The position numbers and the translations under genes are program-made. A stretch of 27,419 bases of DNA from Flavobacteriales bacterium UBA7325 (GTDB lineage Bacteria; Bacteroidota; Bacteroidia; Flavobacteriales_D; Crocinitomicaceae): assembly GCA_002471375.1 (NCBI GenBank), contig DKPV01000025.1, positions 1-27,419 on the forward strand. The letters are read 5' to 3'. The notes below the pieces were generated by a model. It saw nothing but the letters and a program-made list of their open reading frames with translations, made no database searches and was not told the origin of the DNA. Every line of letters starts with the position of its first letter. The stretch's first letter is position 1. Shown piece after piece: positions 1 to 8,737 of this stretch.

Positions 1-1
1 A

Positions 2-1069
2 GTTAGAAACGACCTGTGGCAATATGATCCTGCTTTTGACGCATGGACACAGCTCGCTGATTTACCTTCGACTGTACGAAGAAATCCAGTTTCGTTCTCT
101 ATCAACGGTAAGGGATATGTTGGTACTGGACATAGTGGACAATACTCCTCAACTGGAGTAAACCTAAAAGACTTCTGGGAATACGACCCGATCTTGAACA
201 GTTGGGTTCAAAAAGCCGACTATCCCGGTGGTGGCGGTAATGGAGTTTATTTTGCAACTGGGTTCGCAACAACGAGCTACGGCTATATAGCATGTGGTAA
301 AAAGGCTGCAAGTACTTATGCGTCGGATTTGTGGCGTTATGACCCAGTAGCTGATTCTTGGCTTCAGAGAGCTTCATTTCCAGGTGGAGAAAGATACAAC
401 CTCATGAATTTCGTAATAAACGATACTGCTTATGTTGGTTTTGGTAGTGATCAAGATATTTTCAGAAAAGACCTATGGGCATATGATGAAATCTCGAACT
501 CTTGGCAACAACGTGCTGATTGTAACGGGGATGCTAGAGCCGCTGGAGGATCTTTTACATTAAATGGTAGAGGATTTATCTGTTGTGGTGTAGATGGAGG
601 TTTTGAAGAAGACCTTTGGGAGTATGACTCAGCAAAGGATCAATGGAAAATCCGTGCCTACTTCCCTACTGATGGAAGGCGTTATGGAATCTCTTTTGCA
701 TTAAATAATAAAGGATACTTTGGAGCAGGAAAAGGCAGCTTTGGAAAAAAGCGAAGTTTCTATGAATACTTCCCTATGAGCCAATTTGGATGGATGATGG
801 AAGAACTCAATGTAAATGAATTGAACTCGTCATTGGTAACAGTCGCTCCAAATCCAATAGAATCAAGTGCAATTGTTTCTTGGGATGATGCGATATCAAT
901 TTCGCACGGAACACTATACAATATGGCAGGTTCAAATGTGGGCGACTTTAAAGCTGATGGTAACCAGATCAAGCTCGACCGATCAAATCATCCGTCGGGC
1001 ATGTATTTACTTACGCTCTTCAATCAAAACAATAAAGCAATGTTGACTAAAAAAATCTCTTTGAAATGA
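2..1069 (+). CDS. Kelch-repeat protein with T9SS sorting tail (5' end outside window)
   Basis: The frame is open from base 2, so the start lies upstream; a TTG at 194 sits inside the repeat region and is not a credible start. The visible 355 residues hold kelch-type units, each with a D-[LF]-W-x-Y-D signature at about residues 4, 57, 109, 157 and 204, 47-53 residues apart and often followed by N/D-S-W-x-Q. Such units normally build a beta-propeller used for binding. From about residue 280 a T9SS type A tail follows (APNP near its start, GMYLLTL, and a lysine-rich KKISLK end). The protein is therefore probably exported through the outer membrane by the type IX system and attached to the surface or released. 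Its TGA stop overlaps the ATG of the next kelch gene (ATGA at 1066-1069), so the two are probably one operon. The ligand is unknown. Confidence 0.9.
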   Translation, partial: VRNDLWQYDPAFDAWTQLADLPSTVRRNPVSFSINGKGYVGTGHSGQYSSTGVNLKDFWEYDPILNSWVQKADYPGGGGNGVYFATGFATTSYGYIACGKKAASTYASDLWRYDPVADSWLQRASFPGGERYNLMNFVINDTAYVGFGSDQDIFRKDLWAYDEISNSWQQRADCNGDARAAGGSFTLNGRGFICCGVDGGFEEDLWEYDSAKDQWKIRAYFPTDGRRYGISFALNNKGYFGAGKGSFGKKRSFYEYFPMSQFGWMMEELNVNELNSSLVTVAPNPIESSAIVSWDDAISISHGTLYNMAGSNVGDFKADGNQIKLDRSNHPSGMYLLTLFNQNNKAMLTKKISLK

Positions 1070-3177
1070 TCTATAAAAAAATCTTACTTAGCGTATTTTC
1101 CATACTACCATTGCTAAGCTTTGGTCAATGGGATACTTGGACTCAATTAGATGATGTCAACGGAGCACCAAAAACAGCTTGTGTTGGTTTTGAACTAGCA
1201 GGCGAAGGCTTTATTGCACTTGGTCTAGACGAAATGTTCGAACGTAAACAACTCTACTCTTATGATGTTGCTGCTGATGACTGGGATAATGAAAACCCAT
1301 TAGGAGGAGCCATAGGATCAGGTTTAGAAAGAGCTGCGGCTGTATCATTCTCAATTGGCGATTCAGCATATGTCGGACTCGGAAGTAGTACTGGAAATCC
1401 ATATTTCCTTGATTTCTGGGTGTATGATTACAATACTGGAGCTTGGTCTCAGATAGCTAATTTTGAAGGAACGGCACGAAGACAAGCCGTTGGTTTCACT
1501 ATTGGAAACTTAGGATATGTTGGAACAGGTGTTGACATCAATGGTAACTATATGAAGGATTTTTGGAATTACGACCCTTCAATCAATGACTGGACTCAGT
1601 TAAATGATTTTGGAGGAACGGCAAGACAATCGGCTGTTGGATTCTCTTCTGGAGGTTACGGATTCATTGGAACTGGAGATGATGGAGTGCCAAGGGATGA
1701 CTTCTGGCAATACGACCCTTCACTGGATCAGTGGACACAAAAACCAGATATGCCAGGTTCCGCTAGAGCTGGAGCGGTTGGTTTTGGATTCTATCCTCAA
1801 CTCTTCGTTGCTACTGGTTATGATATTAATTTTGATTACACGGATGATGTTTGGGAATTCAATGTTGATTCAAACTATTGGATTCAACGAGGGAACTTCG
1901 GTGGTGTACCTAGAACAAAGGCCGTTGCCTTCGTGATTGGTGATCTTGCGTATGTTGGAACAGGGTATAATGACGATTATCTTGATGATTTCTGGAGTTA
2001 TGAGAAAACTCATATCTGTGTTGTAGATACTACTCCATTTTTGCAAGATGCATGTACTAGTTCAAGTTTCACATGGGTTGATGGTAACACTTATACTGTG
2101 GGAGATGGGTCTGGACCTTTTTATCACAGCGTTGGCTCACAAGAGTTTGCTGGATGCGACAGCGTCTTATCTCTCAATCTAAACTGGACTGCGCTTGGAA
2201 CAAGTTCGAATACGAACAATGGTTGCACGAATGCTGGGTACTCTTGGATTGATGGAAATACCTACTACCCTACTGATGGAACTGGACCTTGGTCGCACAC
2301 AATAATTGGCGGTTCTGCTAACGGTTGCGATAGTATTGCTACGCTTTTCTTAAACTGGTTAGCGCCAGACACCAGTGCAGTTGTCAATAATGTTTGTACG
2401 AATAACGGATATACTTGGGTTGATGGTAATACATACTACCCTGCGGACGGGACAGGACCTTGGTACTATAACTTATCAGGAGCATCAGCGAATGGATGTG
2501 ACAGTGTATTAACTCTAAACTTAAACTGGCTAGAGCCAGACACTAGTTCTACAACAAACGAAGCTTGTAGCAATACTGGCTACACTTGGGTAGATGGAAA
2601 TACTTATTTCCCAACTGATGGGACAGGTCCATGGTATCATGTATTAAGCGGAGCTTCGGCAAATGGCTGTGATAGTATGTTAACCCTGAATGTGAATTGG
2701 CACTCAGTAGACAACTTGACGGTTACAAATGACCGAACTACCTTAACTTCATATGGAGGATCCGGAAATACGTTCCAATGGATCGATTGTGATAATGGAA
2801 ATACAATTATTCCAGGAGAAACGAACTCTACTTTCAACCCTACTTTTTCTGGGAACTATGCGGTTATTTTAACTGACTCAATTTGTACAGACACTTCTGA
2901 CTGTATCACTTTTGCATCGACCGCTGGATTGACCGACATGGTCTTTGGACATGTGCAAATATTTCCGAATCCAACCTCAGGAATCGTGAACGTTGATCTA
3001 GGTAATCTAACAGACGTATCAGTAAAAGTGTATACCGTAACTGGCAAACTAGTCTATGAGATGGAAAATATAAATTCAGTTAAACATACATTCCTATTGG
3101 ATGTAGCAGCCGGTATGTACTCACTCCAATTGGAAACAAAAGGATTGAAGAAGCACTACAAGTTAATAACGAAGTAG
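1066..3177 (+). CDS. Secreted kelch-repeat protein with four 57-residue repeats and T9SS sorting tail
   Basis: This 703-residue protein starts with a signal peptide (lysines at 4-5, hydrophobic stretch, LSFGQ near residue 21). Residues about 22-315 are kelch-like units with the DFW/DVW signature at 116, 165, 212, 261 and 308, a spacing of about 48, expected to form a beta-propeller. Residues 330-557 are four tandem units of exactly 57 residues, each starting with Cys and carrying an NGCDS motif, so each has a likely disulfide pair. Residues 630-703 are a T9SS type A tail (IFPNPTSG, then AAGMYSLQL and a basic end). Secretion to the cell surface by the type IX system follows from this family; the ligand is unknown. 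The ATG overlaps the upstream stop, which suggests translational coupling with a related kelch gene, probably an old tandem duplicate. A hairpin terminator lies 15 bases after the stop. Confidence 0.93.
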   Translation: MIYKKILLSVFSILPLLSFGQWDTWTQLDDVNGAPKTACVGFELAGEGFIALGLDEMFERKQLYSYDVAADDWDNENPLGGAIGSGLERAAAVSFSIGDSAYVGLGSSTGNPYFLDFWVYDYNTGAWSQIANFEGTARRQAVGFTIGNLGYVGTGVDINGNYMKDFWNYDPSINDWTQLNDFGGTARQSAVGFSSGGYGFIGTGDDGVPRDDFWQYDPSLDQWTQKPDMPGSARAGAVGFGFYPQLFVATGYDINFDYTDDVWEFNVDSNYWIQRGNFGGVPRTKAVAFVIGDLAYVGTGYNDDYLDDFWSYEKTHICVVDTTPFLQDACTSSSFTWVDGNTYTVGDGSGPFYHSVGSQEFAGCDSVLSLNLNWTALGTSSNTNNGCTNAGYSWIDGNTYYPTDGTGPWSHTIIGGSANGCDSIATLFLNWLAPDTSAVVNNVCTNNGYTWVDGNTYYPADGTGPWYYNLSGASANGCDSVLTLNLNWLEPDTSSTTNEACSNTGYTWVDGNTYFPTDGTGPWYHVLSGASANGCDSMLTLNVNWHSVDNLTVTNDRTTLTSYGGSGNTFQWIDCDNGNTIIPGETNSTFNPTFSGNYAVILTDSICTDTSDCITFASTAGLTDMVFGHVQIFPNPTSGIVNVDLGNLTDVSVKVYTVTGKLVYEMENINSVKHTFLLDVAAGMYSLQLETKGLKKHYKLITK
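2053..2736 (+). repeat. Four tandem 171-base repeats inside the second kelch gene
   Basis: The repeat-opening Cys codons are at 2053, 2224, 2395 and 2566, exactly 171 bases (57 codons) apart. Shared core elements are W-[VI]-DGNTY, DG[TS]GP[WF], GCDS and LNxNW. Copies 2-4 resemble each other more than the first or the last half of copy 4, consistent with internal duplication and later divergence. Confidence 0.92.
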
Positions 3178-3191
3178 CAAAACAATAAACG

Positions 3192-3224
3192 AAAAAAGCC
3201 AAGTCTATTGACTTGGCTTTTTTT
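3192..3224. terminator. Rho-independent terminator, probably bidirectional
   Basis: The arms AAAAAAGCCAAGTC (3192-3205) and GACTTGGCTTTTTT (3210-3223) are perfectly complementary around a TATT loop. The hairpin is followed by a T run on the plus strand and, because of the leading A run, also on the minus strand. It lies between the convergent ends of the kelch gene (stop at 3177) and ffh (stop at 3263), so it can end both transcripts. Confidence 0.93.
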
Positions 3225-3262
3225 ATACCCTATTTGTTTCTGAATCCTTCAATGCAAAATTC

Positions 3263-4612
3263 TTACATCCCAGGCATTCCTCCACCCATTCCTTTCATCT
3301 GACTCATCATCTGTTTCATCTTACGAGGATTGGACATCATCTTCATCATCTTCTTAGTATCACCAAACTGTTTCATCAATTTGTTCACTTCCTTCATATC
3401 TCGTCCACTCCCCTTCGCAAGTCTCAATTTACGCTGACCGTTGATGATGTGTGGATTCGCTCTTTCTTTTGGTGTCATTGATTGAATTATCGCCTCAATG
3501 TGTTTGAAAGCATCATCTTTAATGTCAGCGTCTTTCATTGCTTTCCCCATCCCTGGCATCATTCCCATAAGATCTTTCACGTTACCCATTTTCTTCACTT
3601 GCTGAAGTTGACCTAGGAAATCGTTGAAGTCAAATTGATTCTTTTGTATTTTCTTTTGAAGCTTTCTAGCCTCTTCTTCGTCAAATTGTTCTTGTGCTCT
3701 CTCAACAAGAGAAACAACATCACCCATCCCAAGGATACGATCCGCCATTCTTGAAGGATAAAAGACATCAAGTGCCTCCATCTTCTCTCCTGTTCCGATG
3801 AATTTGATTGGTTTATTTACAACCGACTTAATAGACAATGCTGCACCACCACGAGTATCACCATCTAATTTGGTTAGAACTACACCGTCGAAGTTAATGC
3901 GCTCATCAAAGGCCTTAGCTGTATTTACAGCATCTTGACCAGTCATCGAATCAACTACGAATAATGTTTCAGATGGATTGATTGTATTCTTAACTTCAGC
4001 AATCTCAGACATCATCTTCTCATCTACAGCTAAACGTCCTGCAGTATCAATAATAACAACATTAAAACCGTTGCTCTTTGCATGCTGAATTGCCGCTTCC
4101 GCGATGCGAACTGGATTCTTTTCTTCTTTATTTGAATATACCTCTATACCCAACTGATCACCTAACACATGTAACTGATCGATGGCAGCAGGACGATAAA
4201 CATCACATGCAGCGAGTAAAGGCTTCTTTCCTTTTTTCGTTTTGAGGTAGTTCCCTAGTTTTCCAGTGAATGTCGTCTTACCTGAACCTTGAAGGCCAGA
4301 CATTAAAATAACACCTGGATTTCCTTGATAGCTTATTTCAACTTCGTTCCCTCCCATCAAGTTTGCCAATTCATCGTGACAAATCTTAGTCATCAATTGA
4401 CCAGGGGATAGTGAAGTTAATACATTTTCTCCTATTGCTTTCTCTTTTACCGTATTGGTGAACTCTTTTGCAATCTTGAAGTTAACATCGGCATCTAATA
4501 ACGCTCTTCGAACCTCTTTAAGAGTTTCTGCAACGTTAATTTCAGAGATTTGTCCATGTCCTTTTAGGACTTTAAACGCTCTGTCAAACTTCTCGGATAA
4601 ATTTTCAAACAT
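3263..4612 (-). CDS. ffh: Signal recognition particle protein Ffh (SRP54 GTPase)
   Basis: Ffh binds signal sequences of nascent membrane and secreted proteins together with 4.5S RNA, and docks with FtsY to bring ribosomes to the Sec translocon. The 449 residues are the usual length. The N domain (about 1-95) leads into the GTPase G domain with the P-loop GLQGSGKT at 106-113, DTAGRL at 189-194 and TKLDGD at 247-252. The methionine-rich M domain (about 300-449) includes the RNA-binding stretch near GSGRDMKEVNKL and ends in a run of Met and Gly. The ATG at 4610-4612 gives the standard MFENLSEKFD start. It lies 52 bases after the stop of the antiporter gene on the same strand, so it may be co-transcribed with it. 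SRP RNA is not visible in this window. Identification is firm. Confidence 0.98.
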   Translation of the reverse strand: MFENLSEKFDRAFKVLKGHGQISEINVAETLKEVRRALLDADVNFKIAKEFTNTVKEKAIGENVLTSLSPGQLMTKICHDELANLMGGNEVEISYQGNPGVILMSGLQGSGKTTFTGKLGNYLKTKKGKKPLLAACDVYRPAAIDQLHVLGDQLGIEVYSNKEEKNPVRIAEAAIQHAKSNGFNVVIIDTAGRLAVDEKMMSEIAEVKNTINPSETLFVVDSMTGQDAVNTAKAFDERINFDGVVLTKLDGDTRGGAALSIKSVVNKPIKFIGTGEKMEALDVFYPSRMADRILGMGDVVSLVERAQEQFDEEEARKLQKKIQKNQFDFNDFLGQLQQVKKMGNVKDLMGMMPGMGKAMKDADIKDDAFKHIEAIIQSMTPKERANPHIINGQRKLRLAKGSGRDMKEVNKLMKQFGDTKKMMKMMSNPRKMKQMMSQMKGMGGGMPGM

Positions 4613-4664
4613 AGGTATTTCTTTACAGGCGTAAAATTAAGAATTTTCCAACGAAGAATTTAGA

Positions 4665-6302
4665 TTAATTTTTCCCATTTCGTAAGATGTGATCATCCAC
4701 AGGGAGCGCATCATCAAATGTTTCGGTATTAGGAAGTTTCTTGATTCTAATGTTGAAGTAGCCATATAAAACAGTCATCACCGGACTAAGAAGATTGAAG
4801 AAGCAGTACATCCAATAATCGCCTGTTGCCACTCCTAGAACCGTTGATTGCGCAGCACCACATGTATTCCATGGGAAAAGAACAGAGGTAACAGTTCCCG
4901 AATCTTCCAGCGCACGACTTAAGTTCTGGGGAGCAAGTCCACGATCCTTGTAAGTATCGGCGAACATTCTTCCAGGAACGACAATTGCCAAATATTGATC
5001 AGATGCAGTTGCATTAAAGAAGATACATGTTCCTGCAGTAGTTGCTATCAGAGAACCTGTTGATTTTGCAAATACCACAATCGTACTCGTGATTTTCTGG
5101 AGAAGACCACATGCTTCCATCACCCCACCGAAAGCCATAGCACAAATAATCAACCAAATGGTATTCATCATTCCAAACATGCCTCCAGTAGAAAAGAGCT
5201 TATGAATAGATACAAACATCTCAGCATCCTCCATTAGAAGCGCCTTATACTCAGGTGAGCTCATCTCGAGACTTTCTATAATCGGAACGTATTCAGCAGG
5301 CTTCATTGTCTCAAAGTCAATTCCAAGCCCATCAAATAACGCCTGATCGCCACCAAGAAGCGACACACCGCCGTACATCGCATCCACACTACCTCTGTAC
5401 GCAGCATATGCATAGTCCGATGCTTCTCCGGAAATCTCTTTTACGATCTCTGGTTGAAAAATCATTGCGGCCACAGCTCCGAGTAATGTACCAATAAACA
5501 ATGCTGGAACGGCACTTACTTTCTTAATGATTAAGAAGATAACAACACCTGGTACTAGAAATAATACGGGTGAAATATAAAACTTAGCTTCCAACAAATT
5601 CAGAATACCTTGAACACCTTCATCACTTGGTTTAGAATCGATTGTAAAACCTAATACCAAAAAGATAATCAGCGTAATTACAATAGAAGGTATAGTGGTT
5701 AACGCCATGTACCTAATGTGCGTAAAAAGATCCGTTCCAGCCATTGCAGGCGCGAGGTTCGTCGTATCTGAAAGCGGTGACATTTTATCTCCAAAATATG
5801 CTCCAGAAATTATAGACCCAGCTATTAATCCTTGATGAATCCCTAATACCGTACCAATACCTAGGAGCGCAAGTCCTACAGTCGCTATTGTACTCCAAGA
5901 ACTACCTGTAGCTATTGCAACTATTGCACTAACAACGCAAGCAGCCACAAGGAAAACAGTTGGATTTAATATCTCAAGTCCATAATAGATCATCGTTGGC
6001 ACTACCCCTGAAATCATCCAAGTACCAGCTAAGGAACCGATTAGGAGTAAGATCAACAATGCAGGCAATGCCGACTTAATGCTTTTGACGATTCCCTTTT
6101 GAAGCTTTTTCCATGAATAGCCATTAATTATTCCGATTACCGCAGCAACTGCCGCAGCAATTAGAAGAGCAATTTGATTCGAACCATAGGTAGCATCTTC
6201 CCCATATATCATCACATTTAAAGCCAATAGTGCAACTAACACTACTATTGGAATCATAGAGCCAATAAACGTTGGAGTTCTCTTTCGCGATTTTGCGGAC
6301 AT
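4665..6302 (-). CDS. nhaC: NhaC-family Na+/H+ antiporter
   Basis: This inner-membrane secondary transporter is predicted to exchange cytoplasmic Na+ for external H+, supporting sodium and pH homeostasis. It has about a dozen hydrophobic segments over 545 residues. The diagnostic family motif GDKMSPLSDTTNLA lies at about residues 171-184, and ATGSSWST at about 132-139 is also typical of NhaC. A second Ser/Thr-rich membrane motif with TVTSVLFPWNTCGA lies near the C terminus. An insertion of roughly 60 mostly hydrophilic residues around 290-360 makes it longer than many relatives. I chose the ATG at 6300-6302; a TTG at 6309-6311 would add three residues and is less likely. The exporter gene ends 38 bases upstream and ffh starts 52 bases downstream, so a three-gene transcript is plausible. 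The exact substrate within the family (Na+/H+ or malate/lactate coupled) cannot be settled from sequence. Confidence 0.92.
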   Translation of the reverse strand: MSAKSRKRTPTFIGSMIPIVVLVALLALNVMIYGEDATYGSNQIALLIAAAVAAVIGIINGYSWKKLQKGIVKSIKSALPALLILLLIGSLAGTWMISGVVPTMIYYGLEILNPTVFLVAACVVSAIVAIATGSSWSTIATVGLALLGIGTVLGIHQGLIAGSIISGAYFGDKMSPLSDTTNLAPAMAGTDLFTHIRYMALTTIPSIVITLIIFLVLGFTIDSKPSDEGVQGILNLLEAKFYISPVLFLVPGVVIFLIIKKVSAVPALFIGTLLGAVAAMIFQPEIVKEISGEASDYAYAAYRGSVDAMYGGVSLLGGDQALFDGLGIDFETMKPAEYVPIIESLEMSSPEYKALLMEDAEMFVSIHKLFSTGGMFGMMNTIWLIICAMAFGGVMEACGLLQKITSTIVVFAKSTGSLIATTAGTCIFFNATASDQYLAIVVPGRMFADTYKDRGLAPQNLSRALEDSGTVTSVLFPWNTCGAAQSTVLGVATGDYWMYCFFNLLSPVMTVLYGYFNIRIKKLPNTETFDDALPVDDHILRNGKN

Positions 6303-6340
6303 ATGGGTCAATTATTAAGTTCGACGCTAAAGTAGGGTTA

Positions 6341-8620
6341 TTACTTTCTTTCTCGGCGTGTTGGTTTATAGAATAATAACAAGAGAACTGGTAAAAGTGT
6401 AAGATCCGCTATTAGAGCTACAAAGAGCGTAATACAAAGCATAACCCCCATGTAATAAGTCCCTAAAAAAGAAGAGCATATAAGAAGTAAGAAGCCTGCA
6501 CATAAGATTAACGTAGTTAAGATCATTGCTTTACCCGTTGTCATATAACTTCGTTTAAGGGCGTATAAATGACTCTTTCCTTGCATTAATTCGTATTTAA
6601 ATTTCCCCAAGAAGTGAATGGTGTCATCGACAGCTATACCAAAGGCAATTGTAAAAATAATTGCAGTCGAAGTTTTTAATTCTATACCAAAATATCCCAT
6701 GAGACCAGCAATGACGAGAAGTGGGAACACATTTGGAATAATACTGATAATAAGAATTCGCCATGAGCGATAAATTAAACCTATTAGGAGAGCCACAATT
6801 AATATTGATATCGCAAGTCCTTTAACTAAGCTTATGGATAGATAACCTAAGTTCTTATCAAATAGATGAGCAGTACCTGTTATGGTATAGTTCGCGATTC
6901 CAGATTTTTCTTTTTCGGCCAAGAACTTATTCAACTTCGCATCCAATTCAGTAACCTTATTATTTCCAAGATCATTCATGGTTCCACTGATCCGCATTAT
7001 ACGCTCTGCTGAATCCACGAAGGTTTTGTAGAACTCTCCACTACCAGCTATTCTTAAGCCGCGTCTTAGCGTTTTTAATTTTCGTTTTGACTCAGGCAGC
7101 TTAAAATAAGCCGCGTCTCCCATGCGAGAACTACGATTCATGATTTTCAACGAGTTAACTAGAGAAACTTTAAGTTCTAATCCATACTCCTCAATCAAAA
7201 ATTGTTCAATTGAATCTGCCTGTTTTAGCACGCCCATATCCCAAACTGTTAATTCAGGATCAGTGATCTCAACAGCAAGTTCAAATGGTCGTACTCCACC
7301 ATAGTGATCATCCAAGAAGTTGAAATCTAGTTTTAAGGGCTCATCTGCTTTAAGGTCATCCATCAGGTAATTATCTGATTCAATCTGAAACATCCCAACA
7401 GTAAATATTGCAACAAGGCCAATACCTAAAATTAGAATTCGCCTTCGATTCTTAATAACCCATGGGAACCATCTCTGAAGGTACTTCTGCCAATAATGAT
7501 CTTTTGGTTTTTCGCGGACAAATTTTGGCCCAGGAAAGATATAGAAAAGCGCTGGAAGGGTTAAGAATGTGAGAAGAAATGCAACTAAGACACCGAACCC
7601 CATTACGATTCCAAAAATTTGTATCGGTTGCACACGCACGAAATACAGGGAAAAGAATCCAATCGAGGTAGTCACCGAAGTTAACAAGGTCGCCAGACCT
7701 ACTTCCTTCGCGGAAAGAATTATGGCATCAAAAACAGTTTTTTCAGTTCGCAACGCATCTAAGTAACGTGAGACAAGATGAACGACATCTGACATCCCTA
7801 CTATGAAAATGATAGATGGTAATACTGTAAGTATAATATTCATAGGTTCACCAGAAAGACCCATCGCGCCTACTACCCATATCATGGATGCGAAAATGAC
7901 CACTTGCGGGATCATAATTCCCCAACCAGATCTAAATGCTAGAAGCAGAAAAAATATGATCATAAAGGCGCTTAAGCCAATGAACAAGATCATCTCAAAG
8001 AACATTTGATCAGAATAATACTTCTGACCTATTGTCCTACCAGCAATTCGGACATTATCAAAATCCGTTTTATCCATTACCGCTTGAACACCAATGATTA
8101 ATTCATCACTTTTCTTTTTACTGATGTAGTCGACATGCCGAATGAAAATACAAACCGACTTACCATTTTCTGCGACAAGCGAGTTCACATTCTCCCTGTT
8201 CTTATATATACGAGTAGAATCTCTCTTTGCATCAAAATCTGACGGATTAAAATATGGTTTATTCACGGTGGTACCACCATTAAGAATTAAAACCTCATCA
8301 GTGTTCGTGATACTTGTAATATATTGAATATGAGGTACGCTCTCAAGGTCCTTTGTTACCTCAGAAACCTTTTCTAAGAATTCTTTATCAAAAATCCCAG
8401 CCTCTCTTTCAATGGCAATAAGTAGAAAGTCATTATCCGATTCAAACTGAGAACGATGATTAAAATAGAAATCTGTTTCCTCATCCTCTATCGGGAAGAA
8501 TTTCTCAAAATCGTAGTCAAATTTAAGCTTGAAAGTCTGAATGAGAAAAAAGATTGTTATCCCTAAGAAGCAAGTTAATGCTATCCAAACGTACTTTTTA
8601 AATGCTGACTCCCCAACCAT
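6341..8620 (-). CDS. RND-superfamily exporter of the MMPL / HAE3 type
   Basis: This 759-residue inner-membrane protein has the duplicated RND layout: one N-terminal helix (about 12-31), a large extracytoplasmic loop (about 32-205), a block of five helices ending near 360, a seventh helix (about 392-412), a second loop to about 600, and a final helix block to about 750. Conserved Asp-containing segments of the MMPL type occur in both halves: GMSDVVHLVSRYLDA in the first and AFGIAVDDTIHFLGKFKYE in the second. These are the proton-relay regions of this group. Length fits HAE3/MMPL proteins (about 750-900) rather than AcrB-type pumps (over 1000), and no adaptor or outer-membrane channel gene is adjacent. 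Members move lipids, hopanoids or other hydrophobic molecules; the substrate here is unknown. The ATG at 8618-8620 lies 26 bases after a perfect -7 element. The gene is divergent from the secreted-protein gene at 8738. Confidence 0.9.
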   Translation of the reverse strand: MVGESAFKKYVWIALTCFLGITIFFLIQTFKLKFDYDFEKFFPIEDEETDFYFNHRSQFESDNDFLLIAIEREAGIFDKEFLEKVSEVTKDLESVPHIQYITSITNTDEVLILNGGTTVNKPYFNPSDFDAKRDSTRIYKNRENVNSLVAENGKSVCIFIRHVDYISKKKSDELIIGVQAVMDKTDFDNVRIAGRTIGQKYYSDQMFFEMILFIGLSAFMIIFFLLLAFRSGWGIMIPQVVIFASMIWVVGAMGLSGEPMNIILTVLPSIIFIVGMSDVVHLVSRYLDALRTEKTVFDAIILSAKEVGLATLLTSVTTSIGFFSLYFVRVQPIQIFGIVMGFGVLVAFLLTFLTLPALFYIFPGPKFVREKPKDHYWQKYLQRWFPWVIKNRRRILILGIGLVAIFTVGMFQIESDNYLMDDLKADEPLKLDFNFLDDHYGGVRPFELAVEITDPELTVWDMGVLKQADSIEQFLIEEYGLELKVSLVNSLKIMNRSSRMGDAAYFKLPESKRKLKTLRRGLRIAGSGEFYKTFVDSAERIMRISGTMNDLGNNKVTELDAKLNKFLAEKEKSGIANYTITGTAHLFDKNLGYLSISLVKGLAISILIVALLIGLIYRSWRILIISIIPNVFPLLVIAGLMGYFGIELKTSTAIIFTIAFGIAVDDTIHFLGKFKYELMQGKSHLYALKRSYMTTGKAMILTTLILCAGFLLLICSSFLGTYYMGVMLCITLFVALIADLTLLPVLLLLFYKPTRRERK

Positions 8621-8646
8621 TATTCTAATCTACTCGTTAAAAGGGG

Positions 8647-8675
8647 CAAAGATAATTTCTTTGATCGTATTTCAA
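8647..8675 (-). promoter_or_regulatory. Bacteroidota-type promoter for the RND exporter gene
   Basis: On the minus strand the -7 element TATCTTTG (8647-8654) matches TAnnTTTG exactly, and TTG (8673-8675) lies 18 bases upstream of it. The start codon is 26 bases downstream. The site overlaps the candidate promoter of the divergent gene. Confidence 0.6.
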
Positions 8676-8694
8676 CTATTCGCGCATTATTTTG
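8661..8694 (+). promoter_or_regulatory. Weak candidate promoter for the T9SS protein gene at 8738
   Basis: TTG (8661-8663) and TATTTTG (8688-8694), the latter one base short of TAnnTTTG, are 24 bases apart, longer than usual. The location is right for a transcript beginning about 8700 and a start codon at 8738. It interleaves with the minus-strand promoter, so the two directions may compete. Confidence 0.3.
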
Positions 8695-8737
8695 TCTTTA
8701 TATGTTGAAAATGATAATTTTGAAAAAAAATAAGTTT

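Noticed and set aside
194..1069. TTG at 194 as the start of the first kelch gene
   Set aside because: The frame is open to base 2 and contains earlier kelch units, so the gene simply continues upstream of the window.
1604..1936. A 110-codon frame inside the second kelch gene
   Set aside because: It arises from the repeated glycine- and aspartate-rich kelch codons read in another frame and has no protein-like features.
2053..2736. CRISPR-like array from the regular repeats
   Set aside because: The 171-base units are in-frame protein repeats without short identical repeats and unique spacers.
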